Positions 17,359 to 26,851 of a DNA stretch of 64,000 bases are shown in pieces. The position numbers were made by a program, and so were the translations under genes. This DNA is from JADHOX01 sp038120515 (GTDB taxonomy: Bacteria; Pseudomonadota; Alphaproteobacteria; Rickettsiales; JABIRX01): assembly GCA_038120515.1 (NCBI GenBank), contig JAYOLW010000001.1, positions 1 to 64,000 of the forward strand. Reading direction: 5' to 3'. The notes under the pieces are model-generated. The model saw only the letters and a program-made list of their open reading frames with translations, was not told the origin of the DNA and made no database searches. How positions within the stretch are numbered: the first letter of the stretch is position 1; every line of letters starts with the position of its first letter.

Positions 17359-18614
17359 TTAATGTAATTTTCAATTTCTTGATTTGTTAATGCTTCAGTT
17401 GCGGCAACGAGAACTTTATCTTCAGAGATTGCAAAGCCAGCAAAGATTTTTTTATCTAGCATCTTTTGAATGAAATCCTCAGCTGATATGTTTTTTAATT
17501 TGAAAGTAAATTCATTAAAATAATTGCTGTTCTCAATTTCAATACCAGGGATCTTATTTAAGCCTTTATATAGTAATGTAGCTTTAAAATGATTCAATTT
17601 TGCTAAATCTTTAAAACCTTTTTCACCTAACAATGATAAATGAATTGTAAAGGCTAGCATGTTTAGACCTTGGTTAGAGCAAATATTTGAAGTAGCTTTA
17701 TGTCTTCTAATATGTTGCTCTCTTGCATTTAGTGTTAACACAAAGGCTCTTTTATTTTCTTTGTCTACAGTCTTACCACAAATTCTTCCAGGAATCTGAC
17801 GGGTATATTCTTTCTTGCAGGCGAAAAATCCTAAATGTGGACCTCCATAATTTAAAGATACTCCAAGAGATGCAGCTTCACCAGTTACAATATCTGCAAG
17901 TTTAGGTGCAGGTAATAAACCAAGCGATACAATTTCCGTTATTGAAACAATAAGTAATGCATTTAGCTTGTTAGCTATTTCTTTATATTGCTCAAGAGAA
18001 TGCGGTGTTCCGTTGAAATCTGGAGTTTGAACTATAATTGCTGTAACGTCTTCATTATCATAGTTGCTATCTTTAATTATTTCATCATCATTATAATATC
18101 CTGAAATTACTCTTAAATAATCTTCATTTAAGTCATTAGCTATAATGAATTTTGATTTTTTATTAATTCTTTTAGCCATTGCTATTGCTTCGACTAAAGC
18201 AGTTGCTCCATCATACATTGATGCATTAGCAACATCTTGACCAGTCAGGTTTGCTATATATGATTGAAATTCAAAAATAGATATTAATGTACCTTGTGAA
18301 ATTTCTGGTTGGTAAGGAGTATATGAAGTTAAAAATTCAGCCCTTTGAATTATATGATCAACTGATGATGGAACATGGTGTTTGTACGAACCAGCTCCAA
18401 TAAAACAAGAATAATCGTTCGTATTAATATTTTTATTAGCAAGTTTTTTAAGATTTGCCTCAACTTCCTGCTCAGTTTTATGCTTTGGCAGTTTAAAATT
18501 ATCTTTTTTGATTAATATAGAAGGAATCTCGTTGTAGATTTCTGATTGACTAGTTAAACCTAGTTCTTTTACCATCTCTTCTCTATCTCTCTCTGTTAGT
18601 GCAAGGTATCTCAT
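17337..18614 (-). CDS. gcvPA: Glycine dehydrogenase (decarboxylating) subunit 1
   Basis: N-terminal half of the split P-protein, 425 residues, beginning MRYLALTERDREEM. Family motifs include FIGAGSYKHHVPS, TPYQPEISQG, MYDGATALVEA and GGPHLGFFACK. In E. coli the two halves are one long chain; the split form is found in many bacteria. It starts one base after the gcvH stop and overlaps gcvPB, so stoichiometric expression through coupling is likely. Confidence 0.95.
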   Translation of the reverse strand: MRYLALTERDREEMVKELGLTSQSEIYNEIPSILIKKDNFKLPKHKTEQEVEANLKKLANKNINTNDYSCFIGAGSYKHHVPSSVDHIIQRAEFLTSYTPYQPEISQGTLISIFEFQSYIANLTGQDVANASMYDGATALVEAIAMAKRINKKSKFIIANDLNEDYLRVISGYYNDDEIIKDSNYDNEDVTAIIVQTPDFNGTPHSLEQYKEIANKLNALLIVSITEIVSLGLLPAPKLADIVTGEAASLGVSLNYGGPHLGFFACKKEYTRQIPGRICGKTVDKENKRAFVLTLNAREQHIRRHKATSNICSNQGLNMLAFTIHLSLLGEKGFKDLAKLNHFKATLLYKGLNKIPGIEIENSNYFNEFTFKLKNISAEDFIQKMLDKKIFAGFAISEDKVLVAATEALTNQEIENYIKCAEELC

Positions 18615-19025
18615 TTATGCTTCCTCTTCTAGAAAATTCTGATAACCGTCAGAACTCAATGTTTCATATATATCTTCTGGATTATCAATTTTTATTTTTA
18701 CCATCCAACCATTTTCATATGGTGATTCATTTATTTGTTCTGGATTTGAGTCTAGTTGATCGTTAACTGCTACAATTACACCATCAAATGGAGCGTAAAC
18801 TTCACTTGCAGATTTTGCAGATTCTACAACAGCCATTTCATCCCCTTCTTTAAACTCTGAGCCAATTGAAGGAAGTTCAACATGCACTATATCACCTAGA
18901 GCCTCTTGTGCATGATCAGTGATACCAACAATATAAACATCTTCTTCACCGTTATCGTCTTCTAACGCCCATTCATGATTTCTAGTATATTTGTAATTTT
19001 CAGGAATTTTATCAAAATCAGTCAT
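18615..19025 (-). CDS. gcvH: Glycine cleavage system H protein
   Basis: Lipoyl carrier shuttling the aminomethyl group between P, T and L proteins. The protein (136 residues) has the lipoylation site ESAKSASEVYAPFDG with the modified Lys at 71. Length is normal. Second gene of the gcvT-H-PA-PB run; it is separated from gcvT by 78 bp of very A+T-rich sequence, a possible second promoter region. No lpd lies in the window, so the L protein must come from elsewhere. Confidence 0.97.
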   Translation of the reverse strand: MTDFDKIPENYKYTRNHEWALEDDNGEEDVYIVGITDHAQEALGDIVHVELPSIGSEFKEGDEMAVVESAKSASEVYAPFDGVIVAVNDQLDSNPEQINESPYENGWMVKIKIDNPEDIYETLSSDGYQNFLEEEA

Positions 19026-19103
19026 TTTATGTATATAAAAAATATTTTTTTAATTTAGATATAAATTTTAACTATAATTTACTTTTTAAATATCAAGTGA
19101 TAG

Positions 19104-20186
19104 TTAAGTTTTCGCGCTTATTTCTTTTTTAAAAAAGTTTAATCCAACAATTGTTGCTTTTTTTAATTTCCCTCTGATATCAACATAAATATCAGAGCCA
19201 ATTTGAGCAAACTCAGTATTAATGTAGCCCTGACCAATTGAATAATTCAAGGATGGAGCAAAACAACCACTTGTTGTAGAGCCAATCTTGGTTTTCTGAT
19301 CAGCTGCATATAGATCCATTTTCTCCCTTAAAATACCTTTGTCATCAAGTTTAATAGCAAGTCTCTTAGTTTTTGGGTCATTATCAATTTGATTTTTACC
19401 GATAAAATTATCGTTACTAGAGATTATCCATTTTAAATTTGAATTACCTATATTAATTTGTTCTGATAAATCTGATCCATATAATGGAAAACCCATTTCC
19501 ATTCTTAGACTATCTCTAGCTCCAAGTCCAATCGGTTTGACGCCTTGTTTTAATATATCATTCCAAATAGGTTTAATGTTTTTACTTGAAGCGCTAATTT
19601 CAAAACCATCTTCACCAGTATATCCACTTCGAGAAATATATAAGGTTTCGCCGTTATAATTAATTTCTCTTACAGACATAAATGAAACACCGGTTAAATT
19701 TATATCTAAAACATTTTTAATTACTTCTTCAGATTTAGGACCTTGCAAGGCTATTAATTGTTGATTTTCAAGAAATGTAAATACACAATTAAAATCTTCT
19801 GATTTTTTAGAAATCCAATTAATATCGACATCTTTTCTAGCTGCGTTAAAAATAACTAAAAACTTGTCATTAGCTAGTTTGTAGAAAATTAAATCATCAA
19901 TAATACTAGCATTTTCATTTAATAGGACGGTATATTTAGCTTTGCCAATTTCAGTGTTAATGAAATTTGTAGGTGTAATGTAAGATAATAATTCTTCAGA
20001 TTTAGCACCAGTTATCAAGGCTTGTCCCATATGAGATACGTCGAAAATGCCACAGGATTCTCTCACGCTTAAATGTTCTTTTATAATACCTGAGTCTTGA
20101 TATAAAATCGGTAGCTCAAATCCTGCAAAGTTAACAAATTTAGCTTTAGATTCTTTATGTGACTCAAAAAGTGCCGTTTGTTTCAT
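19104..20186 (-). CDS. gcvT: Aminomethyltransferase (glycine cleavage T protein)
   Basis: Transfers the methylene group from lipoyl-GcvH to tetrahydrofolate and releases ammonia. The 360-residue protein shows FDVSHMGQ, the IALQGPKS segment, SRSGYTGEDGFEI, GLGARDSLRMEMG and the C-terminal GSTTSGCFAPSL, all standard for GcvT. It begins 15 bp after pnp, so there is no room for a glycine riboswitch directly in front. The cluster probably depends on read-through from pnp or an internal promoter. Confidence 0.96.
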   Translation of the reverse strand: MKQTALFESHKESKAKFVNFAGFELPILYQDSGIIKEHLSVRESCGIFDVSHMGQALITGAKSEELLSYITPTNFINTEIGKAKYTVLLNENASIIDDLIFYKLANDKFLVIFNAARKDVDINWISKKSEDFNCVFTFLENQQLIALQGPKSEEVIKNVLDINLTGVSFMSVREINYNGETLYISRSGYTGEDGFEISASSKNIKPIWNDILKQGVKPIGLGARDSLRMEMGFPLYGSDLSEQINIGNSNLKWIISSNDNFIGKNQIDNDPKTKRLAIKLDDKGILREKMDLYAADQKTKIGSTTSGCFAPSLNYSIGQGYINTEFAQIGSDIYVDIRGKLKKATIVGLNFFKKEISAKT

Positions 20187-20201
20187 TTTTACCTCTAAAA
20201 T

Positions 20202-22463
20202 CTATTGCCAAAAAAATATTTTTTTCTTTTTAGGCTGTTGTGTTTCATTATCATTAAAAGCAGAATCATTTTGCTTATTAGAGCTTTTATGTGAATTGCC
20301 ACGACTATGAGGTTTTTTGTCACGATGAGATGATTTTCGTGATGTTTTTGATCTAGAAGGTTTAGAGTTTTCATATTTAGGATCTATTCCTTCACCGTCA
20401 GCTACTGCTTTGTATGAAAGCCTATATTTATCTCCGTCCTTACCAATTACTTTAATTTTTATATCATCTGATTCGTTTACAAATTCTCTAACGGAATCTA
20501 TTTTTTCTTCAGAAAATTCACTTATGTGCACTAATCCAGAAGCGCCATTCATGTAATTAACAAATGCACCATATTCAGTAATTTTATCAACTTTAGCTTC
20601 ATAAATTTTACCGATTTCTGGCTCTGCGACTAAGTTTCTAATATGTTCAATAGCAGCTTTTACATTTTCTGCACCAACACTTGAGATTGTAACTGTACCA
20701 TTGTCATCGATTGAAATTTTTGCATCAAATGTTTCGCATAGCTTCTTGATAACTTTTCCACCTTGACCTATAACTTCTCTGATTTTTGATTCAGAAATTA
20801 CCATTTGTTCAGTAAGTGGAGCATATTGACTTAGCTCTTCTTTAGGAGTGTTTATCGTAGCTTTCATTCTTTCTAATATGTGAAGTCTACCTTGTTTAGC
20901 TTGAGCGAGAGCAGTTTTTATAATGTCAAAATTAATACCCCCAATTTTAATATCCATTTGTAGAGCTGTAATACCATCTTCTGTTCCAGCAACTTTAAAA
21001 TCCATATCACCAAGATGATCTTCATCACCTATGATATCAGATAAGACAACATAATTATCATCTTCTTTCACTAAGCCCATTGCAATACCTGCAACAAGTT
21101 TTTTAACTGGGACTCCAGCATCTAAAAGTGCTAATGTTGAAGCGCAAACTGTGGCCATAGAAGATGAGCCGTTAGATTCAGTAATTTCTGAAACTATTCT
21201 TATTGTATAATTAAAATCTTCTTTATCTGGGATTGCATAAGCAACAGCTTTCTTTGCAAGTTTTCCGTGACCAATTTCTCTTCTTCCTGGACCTCTTAAT
21301 GGATATACCTCACCCACTGAGTAGCCTGGAAAGTTATAATGTAGTAAAAATCTATCACGTGAATCTTGGCCAATTGCATCAACAATTTGTTCGTCTTCTT
21401 CAGTTCCAAGAGTTACCACTGCTAATGCCTGAGTTTCTCCTCTTGTAAATAGACTAGAACCATGAACTCTTGGTAAAATTGATACTTCACTTTCAATTTG
21501 ACGAACTTCATCTAATTTTCTGTGGTCAATTCTTTGCTTGTTCAAAGTTAATGTTCTTACAATTTTTTTCTCTAGATCATGAAATATTTTCTTTATTGAA
21601 TCATGCTCTGTTTCTTCATCAGTAATCTCAGCAGCTTGTTCAGAAAGTTCTTTGATTTTATTAGCTCTTTCAACTTTTGTTTTAATTTGATAAGCAGCCT
21701 CAATGTCCTTTGAGAATTTGTCGGAGATTATCTTGGTTAGCTCAGTTGTTCTTTCATCAATAATGACTTCAACTTTTGTTTTTTCTTTTCCAGCTTCAGC
21801 TTGAAATTCGTTGATTAAATCAATTACTGGACCAAAAGAATTTTGAGCAACCTGAAGAGCTTCTATCATTTCGTCTTCTGAAAGTTCTTTTACTTCAGAT
21901 TCAACCATTAGAATTGAGTCTTTAGTTCCAGATACAGTCAAATCCAGAACAGATGATTTTAATTCTTCAATTGAAGGATTTATCACAAAATCTTCACCAA
22001 TGATTCCAATTTTAGCAGCTGCTATAGGTCCTTGAAATGGCACTTCTGAAATCGACAATGCTGCGCTTGCACCAACTAATGCTACTATATCTGCATCATT
22101 TTCCATATCGTGAGATATAACCGTACAAATGATTTGTACTTCATTGTGATAACCTTCAGGAAATAAAGGTCTAATTGGTCTGTCAATTAATCTTGAAACT
22201 AATGTTTCTTTTTCAGTGCTTCTTCCTTCTCTTTTGAAAAAACCACCTGGTATTTTACCATTAGCATAAGCTTTTTCTTGATAGTGTACTGATAGAGGGA
22301 AGTAGTCTAAGGGAGATGAGTCTTGGGAAGCTGTTACATTACATAGGACAACTGTTTCTCCATATGTAACAAGCACAGAGTTTGATTGTCTAGCAATTCT
22401 ACCAGTTTCTAATGTTAATTTTTTACCTGCCCATTCAATTTCTTTTTTTACAATTTTAAACAT
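20202..22463 (-). CDS. pnp: Polyribonucleotide nucleotidyltransferase (PNPase)
   Basis: Phosphorolytic 3'-5' exoribonuclease. The 753-residue chain has two RNase PH domains with an all-helical region between them (GGFFKREGRSTEKETL; later RRHG-like RREIGHGKLAKKAV and SNGSSSMATVC). A KH domain (VIGQGGKVIKKLCE) and an S1 domain (GKIYEAKVDKITEYGAFVNY) follow. The tail after about residue 700 is a Lys/Arg/Ser-rich low-complexity segment ending KKKKIFFWQ. It follows rpsO by 5 bp, the classic rpsO-pnp pair. Confidence 0.98.
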   Translation of the reverse strand: MFKIVKKEIEWAGKKLTLETGRIARQSNSVLVTYGETVVLCNVTASQDSSPLDYFPLSVHYQEKAYANGKIPGGFFKREGRSTEKETLVSRLIDRPIRPLFPEGYHNEVQIICTVISHDMENDADIVALVGASAALSISEVPFQGPIAAAKIGIIGEDFVINPSIEELKSSVLDLTVSGTKDSILMVESEVKELSEDEMIEALQVAQNSFGPVIDLINEFQAEAGKEKTKVEVIIDERTTELTKIISDKFSKDIEAAYQIKTKVERANKIKELSEQAAEITDEETEHDSIKKIFHDLEKKIVRTLTLNKQRIDHRKLDEVRQIESEVSILPRVHGSSLFTRGETQALAVVTLGTEEDEQIVDAIGQDSRDRFLLHYNFPGYSVGEVYPLRGPGRREIGHGKLAKKAVAYAIPDKEDFNYTIRIVSEITESNGSSSMATVCASTLALLDAGVPVKKLVAGIAMGLVKEDDNYVVLSDIIGDEDHLGDMDFKVAGTEDGITALQMDIKIGGINFDIIKTALAQAKQGRLHILERMKATINTPKEELSQYAPLTEQMVISESKIREVIGQGGKVIKKLCETFDAKISIDDNGTVTISSVGAENVKAAIEHIRNLVAEPEIGKIYEAKVDKITEYGAFVNYMNGASGLVHISEFSEEKIDSVREFVNESDDIKIKVIGKDGDKYRLSYKAVADGEGIDPKYENSKPSRSKTSRKSSHRDKKPHSRGNSHKSSNKQNDSAFNDNETQQPKKKKIFFWQ

Positions 22464-22468
22464 ATTAA

Positions 22469-22738
22469 TTATTTTCTTAAACCTAAACTTGATATTAACG
22501 TATTATATCTATTCACATCTTTTCTTTTAACATAACTTAGCAATCTTTTTCTTTGACCAATCAACATTAATAATCCTCTTCTAGAATTGAAGTCTTTAGC
22601 ATGGTTTTTAAAATGCTCAGTAAGGTTCTTGATTCTTGTTGTCAGGATGGCGCATTGAACTTCTGGTGAACCAGTGTCGCCTTTTTTAGTTGCGAATTTT
22701 TCGATAACTTCTTTTTTAACGTTTGGTAAAATAGACAT
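22469..22738 (-). CDS. rpsO: 30S ribosomal protein S15
   Basis: Primary 16S rRNA-binding protein of 89 residues, with the diagnostic GDTGSPEVQ near the N-terminus, then LTEHFKNHAKDFNSRRGLL and LLSYVKRKDVNRY. Standard length. It lies between truB and pnp, an order conserved across proteobacteria. Confidence 0.98.
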   Translation of the reverse strand: MSILPNVKKEVIEKFATKKGDTGSPEVQCAILTTRIKNLTEHFKNHAKDFNSRRGLLMLIGQRKRLLSYVKRKDVNRYNTLISSLGLRK

Positions 22739-22757
22739 ATTATAGCTATAAATTAAA

Positions 22758-23666
22758 TTAAATAAAAACTTTTATAGGGGATATAGCCTCTTTCTGAATA
22801 CAAGATATCTTGCTAAATCCTATTAACTTTCCTTGAAAGAGAGTGTTTATAACATCGGTTTCTAAAAAGTGCAAATTATTTCTAGTTATTTGTTTTCCAT
22901 GTGAAAATGCTTCATATTCTTCTGCATTTAATGATATTATATTGTGATTAATTCTTATGTCACTGATGTCTATAAATGCTTTTGATGACAAAATTTCTTG
23001 AATTGAGCTTTTATCTAAGTCTGCAAAATTAATAGAATCATTGAGGTTGAATTCTCCAATTTTGGTTCGTATTAGTTCAGAAGTGTATGCAAGATTGTTG
23101 AGAGCATAACCGATATCCCTAATTAAGCTTCTAATATATGTTCCTTTGCTACATTTGATATAAAAACTACTTGAGTTGTTATTAAGGTCATTTGCTGTGT
23201 TTTCTATTTGGTATATTGTGATTTGTCGGGGCGTTATTGCTATTTCTTTACCTTTTCGAGCAAGCTCATAGCAGCGTTTTCCGTCTATTTTTAATGCGCT
23301 ATATTGAGGTGGGATTTGTGAAATTTCGCCGGTGAAAATTTTTAATATTTCAGAAATTTTGTCAAAATTAATGTTTGTTTCTGTTGTTTTGATGGTTTTT
23401 CCATCCCTATCAAGCGTGTCAGTTTCTTGCCCCCATTGACATTTGGCTAGATATTCTTTGTTGAAATTTGTAAAATATTCGAGCGTCTTAGTAGCTTTAT
23501 TGATGCCAATAATCATTAGGCCTTCAGCAAATGGATCTAAAGTTCCAGCATGGCCGGTTTTGACATTTAGAATTTTTTCAACAGTTTTAGTAACTTTAAA
23601 TGAAGTGATATCTTTAGGTTTGTTGACAAGAAGCAGACCGTTGATATTTGGGTTTTTATTTTTCAT
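22758..23666 (-). CDS. truB: tRNA pseudouridine(55) synthase
   Basis: Makes pseudouridine 55 in the T loop of tRNAs. Catalytic motif GHAGTLDPFAEGLMIIG with the active Asp, then TPPQYSALKIDGKRCYELAR-type sequence (QIPPQYSALKIDGKR) and KCSKGTYIRSLIRDIG. The frame extends to an ATG at 23690, but the ATG at 23666 (MKNKNPNING) overlaps the hisD stop and places the start where TruB proteins normally begin, so I chose it. The C-terminus is slightly shorter than in E. coli. Confidence 0.95.
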   Translation of the reverse strand: MKNKNPNINGLLLVNKPKDITSFKVTKTVEKILNVKTGHAGTLDPFAEGLMIIGINKATKTLEYFTNFNKEYLAKCQWGQETDTLDRDGKTIKTTETNINFDKISEILKIFTGEISQIPPQYSALKIDGKRCYELARKGKEIAITPRQITIYQIENTANDLNNNSSSFYIKCSKGTYIRSLIRDIGYALNNLAYTSELIRTKIGEFNLNDSINFADLDKSSIQEILSSKAFIDISDIRINHNIISLNAEEYEAFSHGKQITRNNLHFLETDVINTLFQGKLIGFSKISCIQKEAISPIKVFI

Positions 23667-24966
23667 GTCTGACTCTGATTGAAGCTGCATGAGCGAACAA
23701 ACCTTCAGTCTCTGCTAGCGCTTTGGTATCTTCTGCTAATTTGGCAAAAGATTCCTTACTACAATTAATTAATGAATTTCTTCTCATAAAGTCTGTAACT
23801 GTAATTCCTGAGCTAAATTTTGCAGTTTGTGAAGTTGGTAAAACATGTGAGGGTCCAGCGATATAATCACCAATTGCTTCTGGAGTATAATTACCAAGAA
23901 AAATCGCTCCAGCATTGTAAATTTTGCCTAAGAATTGTTTAGGATTTTGAGTTGTTATTTCTAAATGTTCAGGCGCTATTAAATTTGCAATAGCTCCAGC
24001 TTCAGTTAATAAATCTTTAACCTCAAAGCTGTATGAGTTTTCGGTAAATGAAGCTTTCAGTATTTCTTTTCTTGGACTTGTTTCGATATAGTTCCATGCA
24101 TAATTAATTATTTTGTCGATAAATTTATTATCATCACAAATTAAGTATACAGAAGCATCAGGATCGTGCTCAGCTTGAGATAGAAGGTCTATCGCTAGCC
24201 ATTCTGGGTTTGCGGTGTTGTCGGTAATGACAAGAATTTCAGAGGGGCCAGCAATCATATCAATTCCTACTTTTCCAAATACTTGTCTTTTTGCTTCAGC
24301 AACATATTTGTTGCCAGGTCCAAAAATTTTATTAATTGGTTTTATTGATTCTGAACCATATGCTAGTGCCGCAATGCCATGGGCTCCACCAAACCGGTAT
24401 ATTTCAGAAATTCCGCAGATTTTACATGCGGCAAGTGTAGCGTGATTATATTGGTTGTTTGGGGTTGGCGAGCAGGCTATGACTCTTTTAACGCCAGCAG
24501 TTTTGGCGATGGCGGCAGTCATGATTACAGTGCTTGGGTATGAGGCAAGGCCACCAGGTATATACAAGCCAACAGATTCTAACGGATGCCAGGTCCAGCC
24601 AAGCTCTGTTCCATCTGAGTCGTTATATATGTAGTCTTTAGGAAGTTGTTTCTCATGATAACTGCAAACCCTTCGATATGAGTGTTCAAGAGCATTAACA
24701 ATTTTAGGGTCAGTTTTGTTGTAACTATCAATTATTTCTGATTCTGAAAATCTTAAATGTTCTGATGAGTTGTTATCAAATTTAAGGTTATATTCTTTTA
24801 ATGCTTCATCACCTTTTGATTTAACGTTTGTTATGATCTCAAAAACATTTTTTTGCAAATTTGGATCAAAGGCGTTATCAAAACTTTTTGTTTTTAGTAA
24901 TGTTTCTATTTCTGTTATATTTGAATATTTAATCTTTTGCATTGATGGTTTCGTCAAATTTTTCAA
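23656..24966 (-). CDS. hisD: Histidinol dehydrogenase
   Basis: Last two steps of histidine synthesis, L-histidinol to L-histidine with NAD. The protein (up to 436 residues) contains GLYIPGGLASYPSTVIM, GPGNKYVAEAKRQVFG, GPSEILVI, LLSQAEHDPDA and GDYIAGPSHVLPTS, covering the zinc and substrate sites. An internal ATG at 24942 would give 428 residues and a shorter overlap with hisG; both starts are plausible. It sits between hisG and truB; no other his genes are in the window. Confidence 0.96.
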   Translation of the reverse strand: MKNLTKPSMQKIKYSNITEIETLLKTKSFDNAFDPNLQKNVFEIITNVKSKGDEALKEYNLKFDNNSSEHLRFSESEIIDSYNKTDPKIVNALEHSYRRVCSYHEKQLPKDYIYNDSDGTELGWTWHPLESVGLYIPGGLASYPSTVIMTAAIAKTAGVKRVIACSPTPNNQYNHATLAACKICGISEIYRFGGAHGIAALAYGSESIKPINKIFGPGNKYVAEAKRQVFGKVGIDMIAGPSEILVITDNTANPEWLAIDLLSQAEHDPDASVYLICDDNKFIDKIINYAWNYIETSPRKEILKASFTENSYSFEVKDLLTEAGAIANLIAPEHLEITTQNPKQFLGKIYNAGAIFLGNYTPEAIGDYIAGPSHVLPTSQTAKFSSGITVTDFMRRNSLINCSKESFAKLAEDTKALAETEGLFAHAASIRVRHEK

Positions 24967-25585
24967 TTAATTTTCTCATTTGTTCATATTTGGTTTGATA
25001 ACTTGTTTTGTTAGCAATTAAAAATGAGGATATTTGCATCAATATTTCCTTTTCTTCTAATTTGTTAGCTTTCAAAGTTTCTCCAGTAGAGACTAAATCA
25101 ACGATAAAATCAGCCATGCCTAGATGAGAGGCTAATTCGATTGCGCCATTAAGTTTAAATGTTTCTACTTGATATCCTTTCTGTTTGATTAAATTATTGG
25201 TCAGTTTTGGATATTTTGTCGCAATTTTTAAATGAGTATTATAATCAGAAATTTTAAACTCTTGTTTTCCAGCAAGCGATAATCTGCATTTGCCAATATT
25301 TAAATTTTTAAGTCTTAAAAGTGATTTGCTTGGAAATTCTTCAATTACATCAAGTCCACAAATGCCAATATCAACTTTTCCAGAAGCAATAAATGTTGCC
25401 ACATCAAAGCTTCTTGTTTGTACAACTTTTAAATTGTTGTTATTAGTATCAAAAATCAATTTTCTGGTATTTGGATCAAAAAATTCTGGTTCGATTGTTA
25501 GACCTATTTTTTCAAAAATTGGCATAATCTGTTTTTGAATTCGTCCTTTTGGAATGGCAAAAAATATTGCTTGATTAGTCTTCAT
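24929..25585 (-). CDS. hisG: ATP phosphoribosyltransferase, short form
   Basis: First, committed step of histidine synthesis. Residues include AIPKGRIQKQIMPIFEKIG, the DVATFIASGKVDIGICGLDV region (in two parts) and the phosphate loop VDLVSTGETLKANKL. At 218 residues it lacks the C-terminal ACT-like regulatory domain, so it is the short HisG. Short HisG normally needs the HisRS-like subunit HisZ for activity and feedback control; hisZ is not here. It overlaps hisD by 14-38 bp depending on the start used. Confidence 0.95.
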   Translation of the reverse strand: MKTNQAIFFAIPKGRIQKQIMPIFEKIGLTIEPEFFDPNTRKLIFDTNNNNLKVVQTRSFDVATFIASGKVDIGICGLDVIEEFPSKSLLRLKNLNIGKCRLSLAGKQEFKISDYNTHLKIATKYPKLTNNLIKQKGYQVETFKLNGAIELASHLGMADFIVDLVSTGETLKANKLEEKEILMQISSFLIANKTSYQTKYEQMRKLIEKFDETINAKD

Positions 25586-25683
25586 TAGTATATAACTTTG
25601 CTGATTGTAAACGTTTTGTTTTAAAAAAAATTATAAATGTTCAACAATAATATAGCTAACCCACACTTTATCAAGAGATAATA

Positions 25684-26658
25684 ATGACAAAAGCTTTTAC
25701 TCTTAAAACTCCTGGAGATTTTTCTAGTTTGAAATTGACTGATGTTGAATTGCCCAATCTTAAGACGAATGAAATTAGGGTTAAAAATAGTACTATTGGC
25801 ATTAACAGATATGATTTGCATGATGTAAAAAATGATTATGGAGATTCTAATCCTAATGAGGTAGTTGGAATTGAAGCTTTAGGTACTATAGTTGAGGTAG
25901 CCTCAGATGTTAAAGATTTTAAGAAAGGAGATAAAGTTGTTTATGCTTCTGGATTAAAGGGTTCTTATTCAGAAGAGTGTGTTATTAACGCAAAATATGC
26001 AATGATTGTTGAGAAAGACTTTCCAGAGGATGTTCTTGTAGCTTTATATGCTAAGGGATTGTTTGCTCAATGTTTAGCGAGGCAAGTATATTTTGCTCAA
26101 GCGAAATCAACTGTTGTGGTTTTGGGTGCAGCAGGAGGTATTGGTTATATACTTTGTCAGACATTGAAGGCATCTGGGTGTAAAATTATTGCTGTTGTTG
26201 GATCTGAAGAAAAGGCTGCTTTTGTTGGAAAAATTGGCGCTGATTTGATTCTAAACCATAATGATCCGGATTTAATCAAAAAAATTAAGGCTGCAAATCT
26301 TGGGCTTGGTGCAAATTGTGTTTATGATTGTTATGGTAAAGGTTTTCTTGCTAAAACCATACAAATGACAGCTCCTTTTGGATCAATTGTAAATTACGGA
26401 GATGTTCTAGGTAGTATTGATAATTTAGATGTTTTGAAATTGTGGAAAAAATCTTTGTATTTTGTGAGGCCAAATCTTTTCCTTTATAAATTCTCAAATA
26501 GAGTTGAGATGGTGTTGTCGTCAGTTTTATTATATGATTATATAAAATCTGGTAGAATAAAACCGAAAATTAATAGTTATAAATTTAAAGAAATACCAAA
26601 AGCTTTAAAAGATATAGAGCAAAATAAGATAATTGGATCTGTAGTGGCTCAGCTTTAG
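25684..26658 (+). CDS. Zinc-independent medium-chain oxidoreductase (quinone reductase family)
   Basis: The protein (324 residues) is of the MDR/quinone oxidoreductase family. It has an N-terminal GroES-like half (PNEVVGIEALGTIVEV, then KKGDKVVYAS) and a Rossmann domain with the NADPH loop VVVLGAAGGIGYILCQ at about residues 145-158. No structural zinc Cys cluster is visible, which fits NADPH:quinone reductases rather than alcohol dehydrogenases. Its ATG follows AGAGATAAT. It diverges from hisG across a 98-bp gap. Substrate unknown. Confidence 0.85.
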   Translation: MTKAFTLKTPGDFSSLKLTDVELPNLKTNEIRVKNSTIGINRYDLHDVKNDYGDSNPNEVVGIEALGTIVEVASDVKDFKKGDKVVYASGLKGSYSEECVINAKYAMIVEKDFPEDVLVALYAKGLFAQCLARQVYFAQAKSTVVVLGAAGGIGYILCQTLKASGCKIIAVVGSEEKAAFVGKIGADLILNHNDPDLIKKIKAANLGLGANCVYDCYGKGFLAKTIQMTAPFGSIVNYGDVLGSIDNLDVLKLWKKSLYFVRPNLFLYKFSNRVEMVLSSVLLYDYIKSGRIKPKINSYKFKEIPKALKDIEQNKIIGSVVAQL

Positions 26659-26667
26659 AAGATTTGA

Positions 26668-26744
26668 TGGTCGGGGCAGAGAGATTTGAACTCCCGACCA
26701 CCTGGTCCCAAACCAGGTGCGCTACCGGACTGCGCTATGCCCCG
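26668..26744 (-). tRNA. tRNA-Pro (UGG)
   Basis: A full cloverleaf can be folded on the minus strand. Acceptor arm CGGGGCA pairs with TGCCCCG; the anticodon arm is CCTGG-TTTGGGA-CCAGG with anticodon TGG; the T loop is GTTCAAATC. A genomically encoded CCA ends it at 26668. It is 77 nt with CCA. It lies between the oxidoreductase gene and prfB. Confidence 0.95.
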
Positions 26745-26851
26745 TTCAGCGAACATGATATAAATGCTATATTATAAATTGCAAATATTACTTTTTGTGA
26801 TTTAAGTTGGTTTTTTTATATAAAGCTTAAGTAAAAATAATAATTTATAAA

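Noticed and set aside
19026..20201. Glycine riboswitch in front of the gcv genes
   Set aside because: Only 15 bp lie between pnp and gcvT, and the 78-bp gcvT-gcvH gap is low-complexity A/T sequence without recognisable aptamer segments.
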